Shown: positions 47,412 to 55,742 of the stretch, one piece after another | How positions within the stretch are numbered: the first letter of the stretch is position 1 | Layout: every line of letters starts with the position of its first letter | Assembly: GCF_002343915.1 (NCBI RefSeq) | Contig: NZ_NETK01000001.1 | Coordinates: 6,276,001-6,340,000, forward strand | Source of the DNA: Nannocystis exedens | GTDB lineage: Bacteria > Myxococcota_A > Polyangia > Nannocystales > Nannocystaceae | Length of the DNA: 64,000 nucleotides | Reading direction: 5' to 3' | The notes under the pieces: generated by a model | Database searches by the model: none | Told to the model about the DNA's origin: nothing | What the model saw: the letters and a program-made list of their open reading frames with translations, nothing else | Position numbers and translations under genes: made by a program

Positions 47412-47624
47412 TCACTGACTCGGCCGGAGGGTGACGGGGAAGCTCCAGAGCGCGCCGAGCTGAGTGTCGAGGGAGGGAGCGCCGCCGGCCTCGACGCCCG
47501 GCCCGGCGGCGCCCTCTCGTCGCAGCGCGCCGAGCGGGTCGTCTCCTCTGCCGAACGCAGGCTGCACTGCGCCTCGGCAGCGCCCGCGCACCCCGAGGCT
47601 GCGCGGTGAGCTGGACTGCATCAT
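47412..47624 (-). pseudogene. Possible gene fragment beside the insertion sequence
   Basis: 70-codon minus-strand ORF whose last 30 residues (AGGAPSLDTQLGALWSFPV, then TLRPSQ) have coding-like third positions, while the first 30 look random. It starts 15 bp from the IS left end. Perhaps the 3' end of an older gene. Low certainty. Confidence 0.3.
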
Positions 47625-47639
47625 GGTGCGTGGGCGCTA

Positions 47640-48855
47640 GTGCTGCGACCGTAAGGTAGCGATCCGAAAACGATGCGCGAATTTGCGCTCTGACCTGGAA
47701 CGTGATCTACGGGTGCCATGAGGCAGAAGAAGCCGCGGCCCCGGTTCCCCGGACTCAAGCTCAAGGACGAGGATCGAGAGCTCCTGCGCCGAAAAGCCCG
47801 GGAGCGGCTCACGGTGCGGACCTGGAAGCGAATTCGCATGCTGCAGTTGCTGGACGAGGGGAAGACGCTGGCGGCGACGGCGGCAGCGGTTGGATCGGCG
47901 GTCCCCTCGGTTCGGCGGGTTGGAGAGCGGTATCTCGCTGCGGGCGTCGAGGTCGCGCTCAAGGACGCGAAGCGACCGGTCCCACCGCGGAAGCTCGATG
48001 CTCGGCAAGAAGCCGCGATCGTCGCCATGGTCTGCGGGCCACCTCCTGAAGGACGCGCTCGGTGGACAATCATGCTCATCGTCGAGGAGTGCATGAAACG
48101 CAAGCTCGTCGACCAAGTCGGCCGGGAGACGATCCGGGTGTTGCTGAAAAACCACGCGCTCAAACCGTGGCGGGAAAAAAATGTGGTGCGTTCCTCAGAT
48201 CGACGAGGAGTACGTCGCGCGGATGGACGACGTCCTCGACACCCTGGCGCGACCAGCCGACGCGTCGGAGCCGGTCGTCGCTCTGGATGAACGACCGGTC
48301 GTGCTTCGAGACCCCGCTCGACCTGGCCGGCCAGCCTCACCTGGCCGCATGGCCCGTCAAGACTATGAATACGTGCGGCGCGGAACCGCAAATGTCTTCT
48401 GCATCGTCGAACCCAAGGCAGGGCGCCACCTGACCTATGCGACGCCGAACCGCACGGCGAAGCAGTTCGCTCGGGCTCTCCGCAAGATAGCTCAACGATA
48501 TCGTTCGGCGCGGACAATTCACCTCGTCATGGACAATCTTAACACCCACCGCCAGAACTCGTTATGCACCGCTTTCGGCGATGACGCGGGGCGCGAGCTT
48601 TGGAGCCGGTTTACCGTGCACTATACTCCCAAGCACGGGAGTTGGCTCAACCCTGCCGAGAACGAGGCGAGCTTATGGTCACGTGAATGCCTTGGACGGC
48701 TTCGGATCGGCTCTCTCTCCGAACTGCGCCGTCGAACGTCTCTGTGGAACAAGGACGCCCACCGCCGGCGGCGGAAGATCACTTGGCGGTTCACCAAGGA
48801 GCAAGCCCGAGCGGTGTTCAGAATCAGCCAGATCACTACGTCGCGGTCGGAGCAC
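47640..48855 (+). mobile_element. IS630-family insertion sequence
   Basis: 1216-bp element. Ends are imperfect inverted repeats: left GTGCTGCGACCG with GTAGCGATC further in, right (complement) GTGCTCCGACCG with GTAGTGATC. TA flanks both ends (47638-47639 and 48856-48857), as expected for IS630 target duplication. It holds one transposase in two frames. The transposase stop codon (TAG at 48856-48858) is made by the target TA plus the next base. Its GC is lower than the host DNA, so it was acquired. Confidence 0.85.
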
Positions 48856-48858
48856 TAG
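47718..48858 (+). CDS. IS630-type transposase in two frames
   Basis: DDE transposase. The first frame (47718 to about 48180) has helix-turn-helix domains (TLAATAAAVGSAVPSVRRVGE; RETIRVLLKNHALKPW). The second frame (from about 48178) has the catalytic core: Asp in VVALDERP, Asp in LVMDNLNTHR, Glu in SWLNPAENEAS. The frames meet at a run of seven A (48175-48181). Joining them needs a +1 (or -2) shift. This may be programmed slippage, as in other IS630 elements, or an indel that inactivated the copy. All DDE residues are intact. Confidence 0.85.
48175..48181 (+). promoter_or_regulatory. A7 frameshift site in the transposase
   Basis: Seven adenines at the border of the two transposase frames (Trp-Arg-Glu then Lys run then Met-Trp-Cys). 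Typical slippery run; the direction required is +1 or -2 from the first frame. Confidence 0.5.
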
Positions 48859-49151
48859 TTCGGAGTATAGGGATTGGTGTCGGGAGGGAGAGGGTAACAG
48901 AGCGAGCAGCTATGATGACCATCGGCGAACGAGCAGCACGACTTGAAGTAGACCATGCCCGCGATGAGCCCGCAGTACTCGTTTATACAAAACTTGCGGG
49001 CAGACGCATCGATAGCTCTCGCAAAACTCCGGTCGTCGAGACATCGGCGCGTCTACGATGCGCGAAAGCAGGGGTTCGCACGGCCGTCGTCCTGTCCGAG
49101 GTGCTTCGTACGATAAGGAAAGGCTTCCACCCATCGAGGAGCATGGGTTCA
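48859..49151. other. Low-GC spacer after the insertion sequence
   Basis: About 290 bp with lower GC than its surroundings and no believable gene. Probably foreign DNA that came with, or was left by, earlier mobile elements. Confidence 0.4.
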
Positions 49152-49580
49152 TCAGTCTTTACCAGTTGCTCGAGCGCTGAGGTCGGCGATGGTGAGCGCG
49201 CCGAGGCCGGCGAGGGGGCCGACGTCGACGAGCTGGTTGTTCGTGAGATCGAGGTGCGCCAGCGCGGATATGCCGGCGAGCGGGCCGAGGTCGACGATCG
49301 CGCTGTGGTCGAGGTGGAGCGCCGTGAGCTGGGTGAGCCCGGCGAGCGGGAGGTCGTCGAGCGCGTTGGTGCGCAGGTGCAGCTCCCCGAGCTGGGCAAG
49401 GCCGGCGAGCGGAGCGAGGTCGGCGATCGCGTTGTCGTCGAGCCGGAGCGTGGCGAGCGCGGTCATGCCGGCCAGCGCCGAGATATCGCCGATCTGGCGG
49501 TCGCTCAAGTCGAGCCGGGTGAGGTTGACGAGCGGGGCGAGCTCGTCGATGTCGGCGAGACAACCGCGTGAGCTCGACAT
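49152..49580 (-). CDS. Leucine-rich repeat protein
   Basis: 142 residues made of five to six LRRs of about 21-22 residues in the internalin-like pattern (LTRLDLSDRQIGDISALAGM, LTALHLDHSAIVDLGPLAGI). No signal peptide or cap is visible; the N-terminus (MSSSRGCLADIDELAPLVN) starts right at a repeat and follows a 24-bp repeat region, so the gene may have lost its 5' part. Likely a protein-protein binding surface. Confidence 0.7.
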   Translation of the reverse strand: MSSSRGCLADIDELAPLVNLTRLDLSDRQIGDISALAGMTALATLRLDDNAIADLAPLAGLAQLGELHLRTNALDDLPLAGLTQLTALHLDHSAIVDLGPLAGISALAHLDLTNNQLVDVGPLAGLGALTIADLSARATGKD

Positions 49581-49610
49581 TCGCAGCCGCGCCGCGAGGC
49601 GAGACAGCCC

Positions 49611-49658
49611 GCGTGAGCTCGACCTTCGCAGCCCGCGTGAGCTCGACCTTCGCAGCCC
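49611..49658. repeat. 24-bp tandem repeat
   Basis: Two perfect units beginning GCGTGAGCTCGACCTTCGCA, with a third, diverged copy at 49565-49588. On the minus strand it would read as an eight-residue repeat (AAKVELTR) in a frame following an ATG at 49686; whether this is translated is unknown. Confidence 0.6.
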
Positions 49659-49678
49659 GATCCCGGGGCGCGACAGGT

Positions 49679-49722
49679 CGCTTCATGGAAGTCACACCGG
49701 AATGACGACAGCTACCCGGGGC
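49679..49722. repeat. 44-bp dispersed repeat, copy 2
   Basis: 41 of 44 bases match 37422-37465, same orientation. It lies upstream of the histidine kinase and, on the other strand, 99 bp upstream of the LRR gene. Confidence 0.7.
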
Positions 49723-49988
49723 ACGGCGAGCTCGCAGCCGCGCCGGCTCGACCGGGGGCACCGGGAGCTTGCATCGGCAAGGAACGGAGGTCGCCCGGCA
49801 GGCCCGACGCTGCGCTGCGGCCGGGGCCGGTGCGCCCCGGTCTCTCGCTCGCGGCGAGCTCGGCGCCGTCGCGTTCCGGCGGATCCCGCTTAAACTACGC
49901 ATATTTCCTCCTGTGCCTCATGGCAGCGTCCGCGCGATCGATCCGCCCCAGGCGCCTGCAGACCCGTCGCATGCCGCGAGGCGGTGGA

Positions 49989-52595
49989 ATGGGCTGGTCG
50001 AGGCTGCTGGTGGCGTGCCTGGGCTGTGCGGTCCTGCTGTCGGGCGCGGCGCGATCGATCATGGTGCTCGGCCTGCTGGCGGTGGCGAGCACCGCGCTGG
50101 CCCTGCAGGCGCTGGGGGCGGTCGGGCGAGCGCGCCGAGCCGAGGCGGAGCGCGACGGGTTGGCGGACGAGGCGAGGCGCTGGCGGAGCGTCGTCGAGGC
50201 CGGCGATCAAGCGGTTGCGATCGCAACTCCCGGCGGGACCGTGAAGCGCTGGACGGCCGCGGCGGAGCGCCTGTTCGGCTGGCGCCGCGATGAGATCCTC
50301 GGGCGCTCGCTGCTCGCGGTCGTCGCCCCCGAGCGACGCGCCGAGGTGTCGGCCCGGCTCGCGCGGGGGGTCGGCCGCCAGGGCGCGAGCTTCGAGTGCG
50401 TCGGGCTGCGCCGCGACGGCGCGCGGGTCGACGTGGCGGTCACGATCGTGCCGCTCCCCGGGACGCGCGAGCAGGGCGGCGGCGTGGCGGTGCTGTGGCG
50501 CGACGTGGGGGCGAGGAAGTCGCTGGAGGCGGCCTGTCGCCGGCTCGAGCGCGACTACGACGAGCTCGTCGAGCACGCCGACGACGGCGTGTTTCTGGCC
50601 GACCCCGAGGGTCGGCTGGTGCGGGTCAACCAGGCCGGGGCGCGCCTGCTCGGGGTCTCGCCCGAACAGTTGGTCGGCCGGTCGCTGGCGGCGTTCATGG
50701 CGGACGAGGAGGCGCAGCGGCTGGCGAACGCCCGCGCCGCGCTGGTCCCGGGCGTGCCGCACGTCGGCCACGTGCCGCTGCGGCGGGCCGACGGCGGCTG
50801 GCTGGTGGCCGAGCTGCGGATGGTCCTCCTCGGCGACGGGCGCGTGCAGAGCTTCGTCCGCGACCTCGGCGCGCGCGAGACGGTCCACGCCGAGCTCGCG
50901 CGGGCGCACGCGGCCGAGCGCGGGCTCAGGGTCCAGCTGCAGTCGCTGTCGCAGGCGACCTCCGCGATCACCGACGCGGTCGCGCGGATCCCCGAGAGCG
51001 ACCTCGACGCCGTGCTCATGGTCATCGTGCTGCAGGCGCAGACGCTGACGAACGCCCGCTACGCCGCCCTGGGCCTCGGCACCGATCCGGCGCGACCGTT
51101 CGAGCGGTGGGTCTACGCCGGCGTGACCGCGGAGCAGGCCGAGCGGATCGGTCGCGCCCCGCGGCCCGTCGGGCTGCTCGGCGCGGTCGCCCTGCAGGGC
51201 CGCGCGGTCCGGCTGCGCGACGTCGGCCAGAGCCGGGAGCGCGTCGGCTTCCCGCCCGGGCACCCGCCGATGCACAGCTTCCTCGGCGTGCCGATCCTCT
51301 ACGAGGGGCGCAGCCGCGGCAACCTCTACCTCGCCGACAAGCAAGGCGGCGGCGAGTTCACGGCGGAGGATCAGCAGGCGCTCGAGCTGCTGGCGGCGCG
51401 CGCCGGGACGGCGCTCGAGACGGCCCGGCTCTACCACGAGAAGGCGCAGGCCACGACGTGGTTGCGCGGCGCGATCGATGGCCTCCCCGAGGCCGTGATC
51501 CTCGCCGAGGTCGGCGGGCAGGTCTCGCTCAACGCGGCCGCCCGCGAGCTCGCAACGGCCGAGGTCGCGGGGACGCCGGCGCGGCTGGAGCTGTACGACT
51601 CGAGGGGCGCGCCGCTGGCCGACGAGGAGCACCCGCTGTTTCGCGCGCTGCACGGCGAGGTGGCGACGATCGGCCTCGAGTGCTGCGGGCAGAACCGGCG
51701 CGGCCAGCGGGTCCCGCTGCTGGCCAGCGCGTCGCCGCTGCGCGACGAGCGCGGCCGCCCGCTCGGGGCCGTATGTGTCCTTCGGGACATCTCGTCGTTC
51801 AAGGAGATCGAGCGCCTGCGCGAGCAGTGGACGGCGGTGGTCGCCCACGAGCTGCGGCAGCCGGTACAAATGATCCACGTGTGCGCGCGGACGATCGAGC
51901 GCGCCGGGGCGAGCGAGCGCGACCCGCTGACGGCCAAGTCGGCGACGCGGATCCTCGCCGCCGCGGCGCGCCTCGAGCGGATGATCAAGGACCTCCTCGA
52001 CGCGGCCCGGATCGAGGCCCGCCAATTGGCGCTGCGCTGCGAGACGATCGACCTCGGCGCGGTGCTGGCGGAGGTGGTCGCGCGGCTCGGCCAGACCACC
52101 GACCGCTCGCTGCGGCTCGAGGTCGATCCGCTGCTGCCTCCGGTCCGCGGCGACGCCGGGCGGATCGAGCAGATCGTCGAGAACCTGCTGACGAACGCGC
52201 TCAAGTACGGCGACCCCGGCGCGCCGATCGCGATCGAGGTGCGTCCGCACGGGCGAGAGGTCCTGGTGTCCACCACCAACCAGGGCCAGCGCCTGCCGCC
52301 AGCCGAGATCGATTGCCTTTTCAAGCGATTCTACCGCTCGCGCGCGGTGGCGGCGGTCGAAGGGCTGGGCCTCGGCCTCTACATCGCGCACGGCCTCATC
52401 GAGGCCCACGGCGGCCGGATCTGGGTCGAGAGCGGCGACGCCAGCACGAGCTTCCGCTTCACCCTGCCGGCCGCGCCGCCGCAGGACGGCGATGATGAGG
52501 GCGGCGGCCGGTCCGATGCTCCGCCGCGCGACCGGCAGGGCTCGGGCGGGCGAGAGCAGAGCCATGACCGAAGCGGGCGGCCGGGGCGGGTATGA
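49989..52595 (+). CDS. PAS-PAS-GAF-PAS sensor histidine kinase
   Basis: 868-residue sensor kinase. Two N-terminal hydrophobic segments (LLVACLGCAVLLSG, IMVLGLLAVASTALAL), PAS 1 (VVEAGDQAVAIATPGG), PAS 2 (LVEHADDGVFLADPEG), a GAF domain (ARYAALGLG to EFTAEDQQALELLAA), PAS 3 (AIDGLPEAVILAEVGG), then HisKA with phospho-acceptor His in VVAHELRQPVQ at about 619 and HATPase with N-box VENLLTNALKYG and G-box EGLGLGLYIA. The usual DxG of the G1 box is replaced by TNQGQ, so ATP binding may be weakened. ATG 49989 has GAGG upstream. No response regulator is adjacent. Confidence 0.9.
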   Translation: MGWSRLLVACLGCAVLLSGAARSIMVLGLLAVASTALALQALGAVGRARRAEAERDGLADEARRWRSVVEAGDQAVAIATPGGTVKRWTAAAERLFGWRRDEILGRSLLAVVAPERRAEVSARLARGVGRQGASFECVGLRRDGARVDVAVTIVPLPGTREQGGGVAVLWRDVGARKSLEAACRRLERDYDELVEHADDGVFLADPEGRLVRVNQAGARLLGVSPEQLVGRSLAAFMADEEAQRLANARAALVPGVPHVGHVPLRRADGGWLVAELRMVLLGDGRVQSFVRDLGARETVHAELARAHAAERGLRVQLQSLSQATSAITDAVARIPESDLDAVLMVIVLQAQTLTNARYAALGLGTDPARPFERWVYAGVTAEQAERIGRAPRPVGLLGAVALQGRAVRLRDVGQSRERVGFPPGHPPMHSFLGVPILYEGRSRGNLYLADKQGGGEFTAEDQQALELLAARAGTALETARLYHEKAQATTWLRGAIDGLPEAVILAEVGGQVSLNAAARELATAEVAGTPARLELYDSRGAPLADEEHPLFRALHGEVATIGLECCGQNRRGQRVPLLASASPLRDERGRPLGAVCVLRDISSFKEIERLREQWTAVVAHELRQPVQMIHVCARTIERAGASERDPLTAKSATRILAAAARLERMIKDLLDAARIEARQLALRCETIDLGAVLAEVVARLGQTTDRSLRLEVDPLLPPVRGDAGRIEQIVENLLTNALKYGDPGAPIAIEVRPHGREVLVSTTNQGQRLPPAEIDCLFKRFYRSRAVAAVEGLGLGLYIAHGLIEAHGGRIWVESGDASTSFRFTLPAAPPQDGDDEGGGRSDAPPRDRQGSGGREQSHDRSGRPGRV

Positions 52596-52683
52596 AGATT
52601 CGCTCGCAGACCCCCAGGGCACATGCGGGCCGCGAAGTGTCGACGGTGCGGCTCTCGCTGGACGTGGACCAGCCCTGGATGAA

Positions 52684-52791
52684 TCAGGGGCGGCTCAGGT
52701 CCTTCTCGTACTCGAATCCGGCCAGGCCGTGGCGGAGACCCAACCTCAGGTTGAGGTCGTACATAAGGTTGTTCTCTTCATTGCGGATCAT
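52684..52791 (-). CDS. Short ORF, doubtful
   Basis: 35-residue ORF (MIRNEENNLMYDLNLRLGL, then RHGLAGFEYEKDLSRP) whose ATG overlaps the stop of a preceding open stretch (VFETAHAIEFARRHGAEPS). The two together look like the end of one gene broken by a stop or shift. No family recognised. It lies in the gap after the histidine kinase. Confidence 0.3.
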   Translation of the reverse strand: MIRNEENNLMYDLNLRLGLRHGLAGFEYEKDLSRP

Positions 52792-52872
52792 GATGGCTCG
52801 GCGCCGTGGCGGCGGGCGAATTCGATGGCGTGGGCCGTCTCGAACACGGCCGCGACTCGTGGGCGTCCGCCG

Positions 52873-53475
52873 TCAGAAGCGGGCCGCGAGCGCGAGGCCG
52901 AAGCGGCCGCGCGCCAGCGTCGGGACCAGCGCGAGCTGGACCTCGCGGGCGGGGGCGTACTTGCGGTAGGTCAGCCCGTAGACGAGCATGCTCGAGCCGG
53001 CGATCACGCTCGACAGGCCGAGCTGCAGCAGCGACCACGGCGTGCTCGAGGCGCGCGCCTCTTCGGCGAATTGCCAGCCGAGCCCGGCCGCGACGATGAC
53101 GAGGCCGCCCGTGGTGGCCATGCCGCCGAAGGAGATCCACGCGGTCGCGGGCGAGCGCGCGGCGCTGCGTGAGCCGCGAGCGCGGCCGTGGAAGCCGGCG
53201 CCGACGGTCAAGAGGCTGAGGCTCGCGGTGTTGAGGGCGACCGCGGCCAGCATGGTGGGCGGCAGGCGCGGGGGACATTCGGGGCAGCGGTCCAGCGCGG
53301 CCAGCTCGCGCGCGCTGGCGAGGCCGAGGCCGAGGCCGGTCGCGCCGGCGAGCGCGCCGGTAACCAGCCACCCGACGCCCGCGTTTCGCCGGGGCCGCTC
53401 GACGAGCGACGAGGCCGGCGCGACCGGTTCGATCTGCGGGGCCGAGGCCAGCGACAGGGCGAGCACGAGCGACAT
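52873..53475 (-). CDS. Membrane protein related to the C-terminal part of the PEGA proteins
   Basis: 200 residues: signal-like N-terminus (SLVLALSLASAPQ), then about four hydrophobic segments (VGWLVTGALAGATGLGLGLA, MATTGGLVIVAAGLGWQF and similar), and an end LARGRFGLALAARF similar to the ends of the two PEGA proteins. It lacks TPR and PEGA domains. GAGG seven bases before ATG 53475. Function unknown. Confidence 0.7.
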   Translation of the reverse strand: MSLVLALSLASAPQIEPVAPASSLVERPRRNAGVGWLVTGALAGATGLGLGLASARELAALDRCPECPPRLPPTMLAAVALNTASLSLLTVGAGFHGRARGSRSAARSPATAWISFGGMATTGGLVIVAAGLGWQFAEEARASSTPWSLLQLGLSSVIAGSSMLVYGLTYRKYAPAREVQLALVPTLARGRFGLALAARF

Positions 53476-53889
53476 CGACGAACCTCGAGCGGCACCTTCT
53501 GTCTTGGGCCGGAACGCGCGCGAGCCCAAGGGCCGTTCACGCGGACCGCGAGAGGGCCGGCTCGTCTCGGGCCGGAACGCGCGCGGCCCCGCGGAGCATG
53601 CATGCCCACAGAAATCGACGAGCCCGCAACGCGGCGGCGAGACCGGCGAGGAGACCGGCGAGCCTGGCGCCCGTCGCCCGCACCCTCGTCGGTCCGCAGG
53701 AGATGCCCGGCTCGCCGCCGGTGCCACGCGCGAGATGGGCGCACCGGGCCGGTCGCTCGCACTTGTTTTTCAAGACATGCCCCGATCGACATGTTCTCGG
53801 CGACATTTCACAAACGACAGGTTCTTGATGACATGTCGAAAGGATCATCTTCGGCCGGGGGCGTGGAGGTCGCTGCGGTCGCTCGCGGG
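53476..53889. other. Repeat-bearing spacer
   Basis: About 410 bp with a 22-bp direct repeat (53501-53522 and 53564-53585, one mismatch) and a cluster of palindromic half-sites at 53772-53845. No gene seen. Confidence 0.5.
53772..53845. repeat. Cluster of ACATGTCC-type half-sites
   Basis: Five half-sites within 75 bp: GACATGCCC, GACATGTTC, GACATTTC, GACAGGTTC, GACATGTCG. The lower GC here (TTTCACAAACGACAGGTTC) also marks it off. It lies after the stop codon of the minus-strand acyltransferase gene. Confidence 0.6.
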
Positions 53890-54723
53890 TCAGGCCGGCA
53901 GCTCGAGCAGCTCGGGGTGCAGCAGCAGCTCCTCGATGCGGGCCGACAGGCCGGCCGCCTGCACGCCGTCGAGCACGCGGTGGTCGAGGGTCGCGTGCAG
54001 CGGCAGGACGGGCCGGACCGCCACGCGGGGCTCGCCGTCGTCCTCGACGATCCACGGGCGCGGCGTCACGGCGCCCACCAGCAGGAGGATCGGCCAGTGC
54101 GCCGGCGGGAACAGCGGGGCGTAGGCCCAGCGGACCCCGAACATGCCGAGGTTGGTGACCGCGGCCGAGCCGAACGGGTCGCGCGGCAGCCCGGGGACGC
54201 GCAGGTCGAGGCGGTATCGCAGCAGGTCCTGCGCGGCCTGGAGCGGGCGCAGCAGCGCGGGCGGGAGCGCGGCCAGGCGGCGACGCGTCCGCCCGAGCTG
54301 CGGATCGCAGTCGCGGCGGACCTGCTCGAGACGCTCGCCGAACTCGCGGGCGATGTCGGTGATCGACTTGCGATCGGCGCCGCGGATGACCAGCCCCGTC
54401 AGGTCGCACCCGTGCTCGTCGGCCCGTGCGACCTGGAAAAAGATGTCGACCTCTGCGCGCGGGTAGAGCCGGCCGCGCCGGACGAGGACGTGGAGCTCGG
54501 GGCGCTCGGAGAGGACGACGGCGAGCGCCCGGCCGACGAGGTGGGTGAGCGTCGCCCGCTCGCCGGTGCGCGCGTGCAGGGTCTCGAGGTGAGCGAGCGC
54601 GGCGGTGGCGTCGAGCTCGAGCGTGCCGTGGATCGACGGGTCGCGCGGGTCGTCCCAGGCGGCGAGCGCGAGGCGGCGGAAGAACGAGAGCTCGCCGGCG
54701 GGCCGGGCCTTGAAATGGCGCAT
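53890..54723 (-). CDS. Stand-alone E2-type acyltransferase catalytic domain
   Basis: 277 residues matching the catalytic domain of 2-oxo acid dehydrogenase E2 (chloramphenicol-acetyltransferase fold). The active-site phrase LHATLDHRVLDGVQA carries the His and Asp of HxxxDG, and AVTNLGMFGVRWAYAPLFPP fits the SNxG region. There is no lipoyl or subunit-binding domain and no E1/E3 gene nearby. So it is unlikely to be a normal pyruvate dehydrogenase component; it may be an acyltransferase with a new partner. Start ATG 54723. Confidence 0.8.
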   Translation of the reverse strand: MRHFKARPAGELSFFRRLALAAWDDPRDPSIHGTLELDATAALAHLETLHARTGERATLTHLVGRALAVVLSERPELHVLVRRGRLYPRAEVDIFFQVARADEHGCDLTGLVIRGADRKSITDIAREFGERLEQVRRDCDPQLGRTRRRLAALPPALLRPLQAAQDLLRYRLDLRVPGLPRDPFGSAAVTNLGMFGVRWAYAPLFPPAHWPILLLVGAVTPRPWIVEDDGEPRVAVRPVLPLHATLDHRVLDGVQAAGLSARIEELLLHPELLELPA

Positions 54724-55095
54724 GCCGTCGCAATGTGAGCAGTCGCCGCGCCGGGCCGCGCGACGCGTGCATCCCGGCAGCAGCCCGGTCGCAGCCCCGG
54801 TCCGGCTCTGGCCGGGATTGCGAGCGGCGGGGGCGCCTCGATGGCGGCGGTTCGAGGCGTGCGCGTCCTCGCGGGCGCGTCGGCGGCTCACCGGCCGCGA
54901 CGGGGAGCCGGAGCGCGCCGCGGCGATCGGACCTGTACGTCGATTCGCCGGCAGGACGAATCGCATGGCCCCGCTGCAATCGCAGCGGTCGAACGAGCAC
55001 GGACGGCAGGCCGGTGCGAGGGGTGCCTGCGCCGGCAAGGCCGTCCGCTTGCGGGACCGACGATCTCGCCCACGAAGACCGCGGGAGAGACAGCC
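54724..55095. other. Divergent intergenic region without features
   Basis: About 370 bp between the acyltransferase and a small lipoprotein gene. No ORF with a credible start, no palindromic element. Promoters for both genes are expected here. Confidence 0.4.
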
Positions 55096-55413
55096 ATGAT
55101 GGGAAAGATCCTCGGAATTGCGGCGCTCGGCGCCTTCCTCTGCGGCGCCTGCAGCAGAGAAGAGCACGAGCCCGGGGCCACGCTCGCGCAGATCGAAGCC
55201 GGCTGCAAGTCGTACTGCGCGAAGGCGAGCGAGTGCAACAAGTCGATCCGGCCCGACTCGTGCGAGACGCGGTGCCAGAACCGACTCAACCGCTGCCGGG
55301 CGAACGAACAGGCCGACGCGGTCGCCGACCTCGAGGGGTGCGCCATCGACACGTGCGTCGACTTCGCGGCGTGTGCCATCGGCGCGGACCTGCAGTGCAA
55401 GTTCGGCCTGTAG
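55096..55413 (+). CDS. Small Cys-rich lipoprotein
   Basis: 105 residues. Signal with lipobox FLCGACSREE, then a helical domain with ten cysteines in regular spacing (CKSYCAKASEC, CETRCQNRLNRC, CAIDTC, CAIGADLQC), which suggests a disulfide-pinned four-helix fold. GGGAGAG precedes ATG 55096. Function unknown; typical of myxobacterial envelope proteins. Confidence 0.8.
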   Translation: MMGKILGIAALGAFLCGACSREEHEPGATLAQIEAGCKSYCAKASECNKSIRPDSCETRCQNRLNRCRANEQADAVADLEGCAIDTCVDFAACAIGADLQCKFGL

Positions 55414-55742
55414 GGGCATGGACGCAGGGTCGGCCCGGCGAGCAGGTCCGCGCGGTGCTGCGATGGGCAGCTGCTCGGGGTGCTCGCAATGATTTCGGCG
55501 CAGGAGGATTCGACCCGAGGTCCCGGGCCGACGAGAACGAGCCGACGTGCATGAAATGGAAGGCTCACGTCGGCTCGGGCCGTCCTCGTCGGACGCCGGG
55601 CGGCTCGCTCGCCTGATTCGCCGGAGCCGGGCGCTGCGTCCCGGGCGGCCGGTCCTGTCCCGAAGGACAGGGCGTCGGGCTCCTTGAAAGCGGCCGTCGA
55701 TCCGCGGCACGGGGGGATGCCGCGGGATCACGGCCGAACGGC
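55414..55742. other. Convergent gap with a hairpin
   Basis: About 330 bp with the hairpin at 55654-55671 and otherwise nothing identifiable. Confidence 0.5.
55654..55671. terminator. Perfect hairpin of the ACATGTCC family
   Basis: CCTGTCC, loop CGAA, GGACAGG: perfect 7-bp stem with a stable tetraloop, between two convergent genes. A shortened member of the palindromic family. Confidence 0.6.

Larger units (their letters stand above)
49581..49988. other. Repeat-rich divergent region
   Basis: About 400 bp. It holds two perfect 24-bp tandem units at 49611-49658, with a related copy at 49565-49588, and the second copy of the 44-bp dispersed repeat. The frame of the histidine kinase is open from 49830, but its first 50 codons look non-coding. 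Confidence 0.5.
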
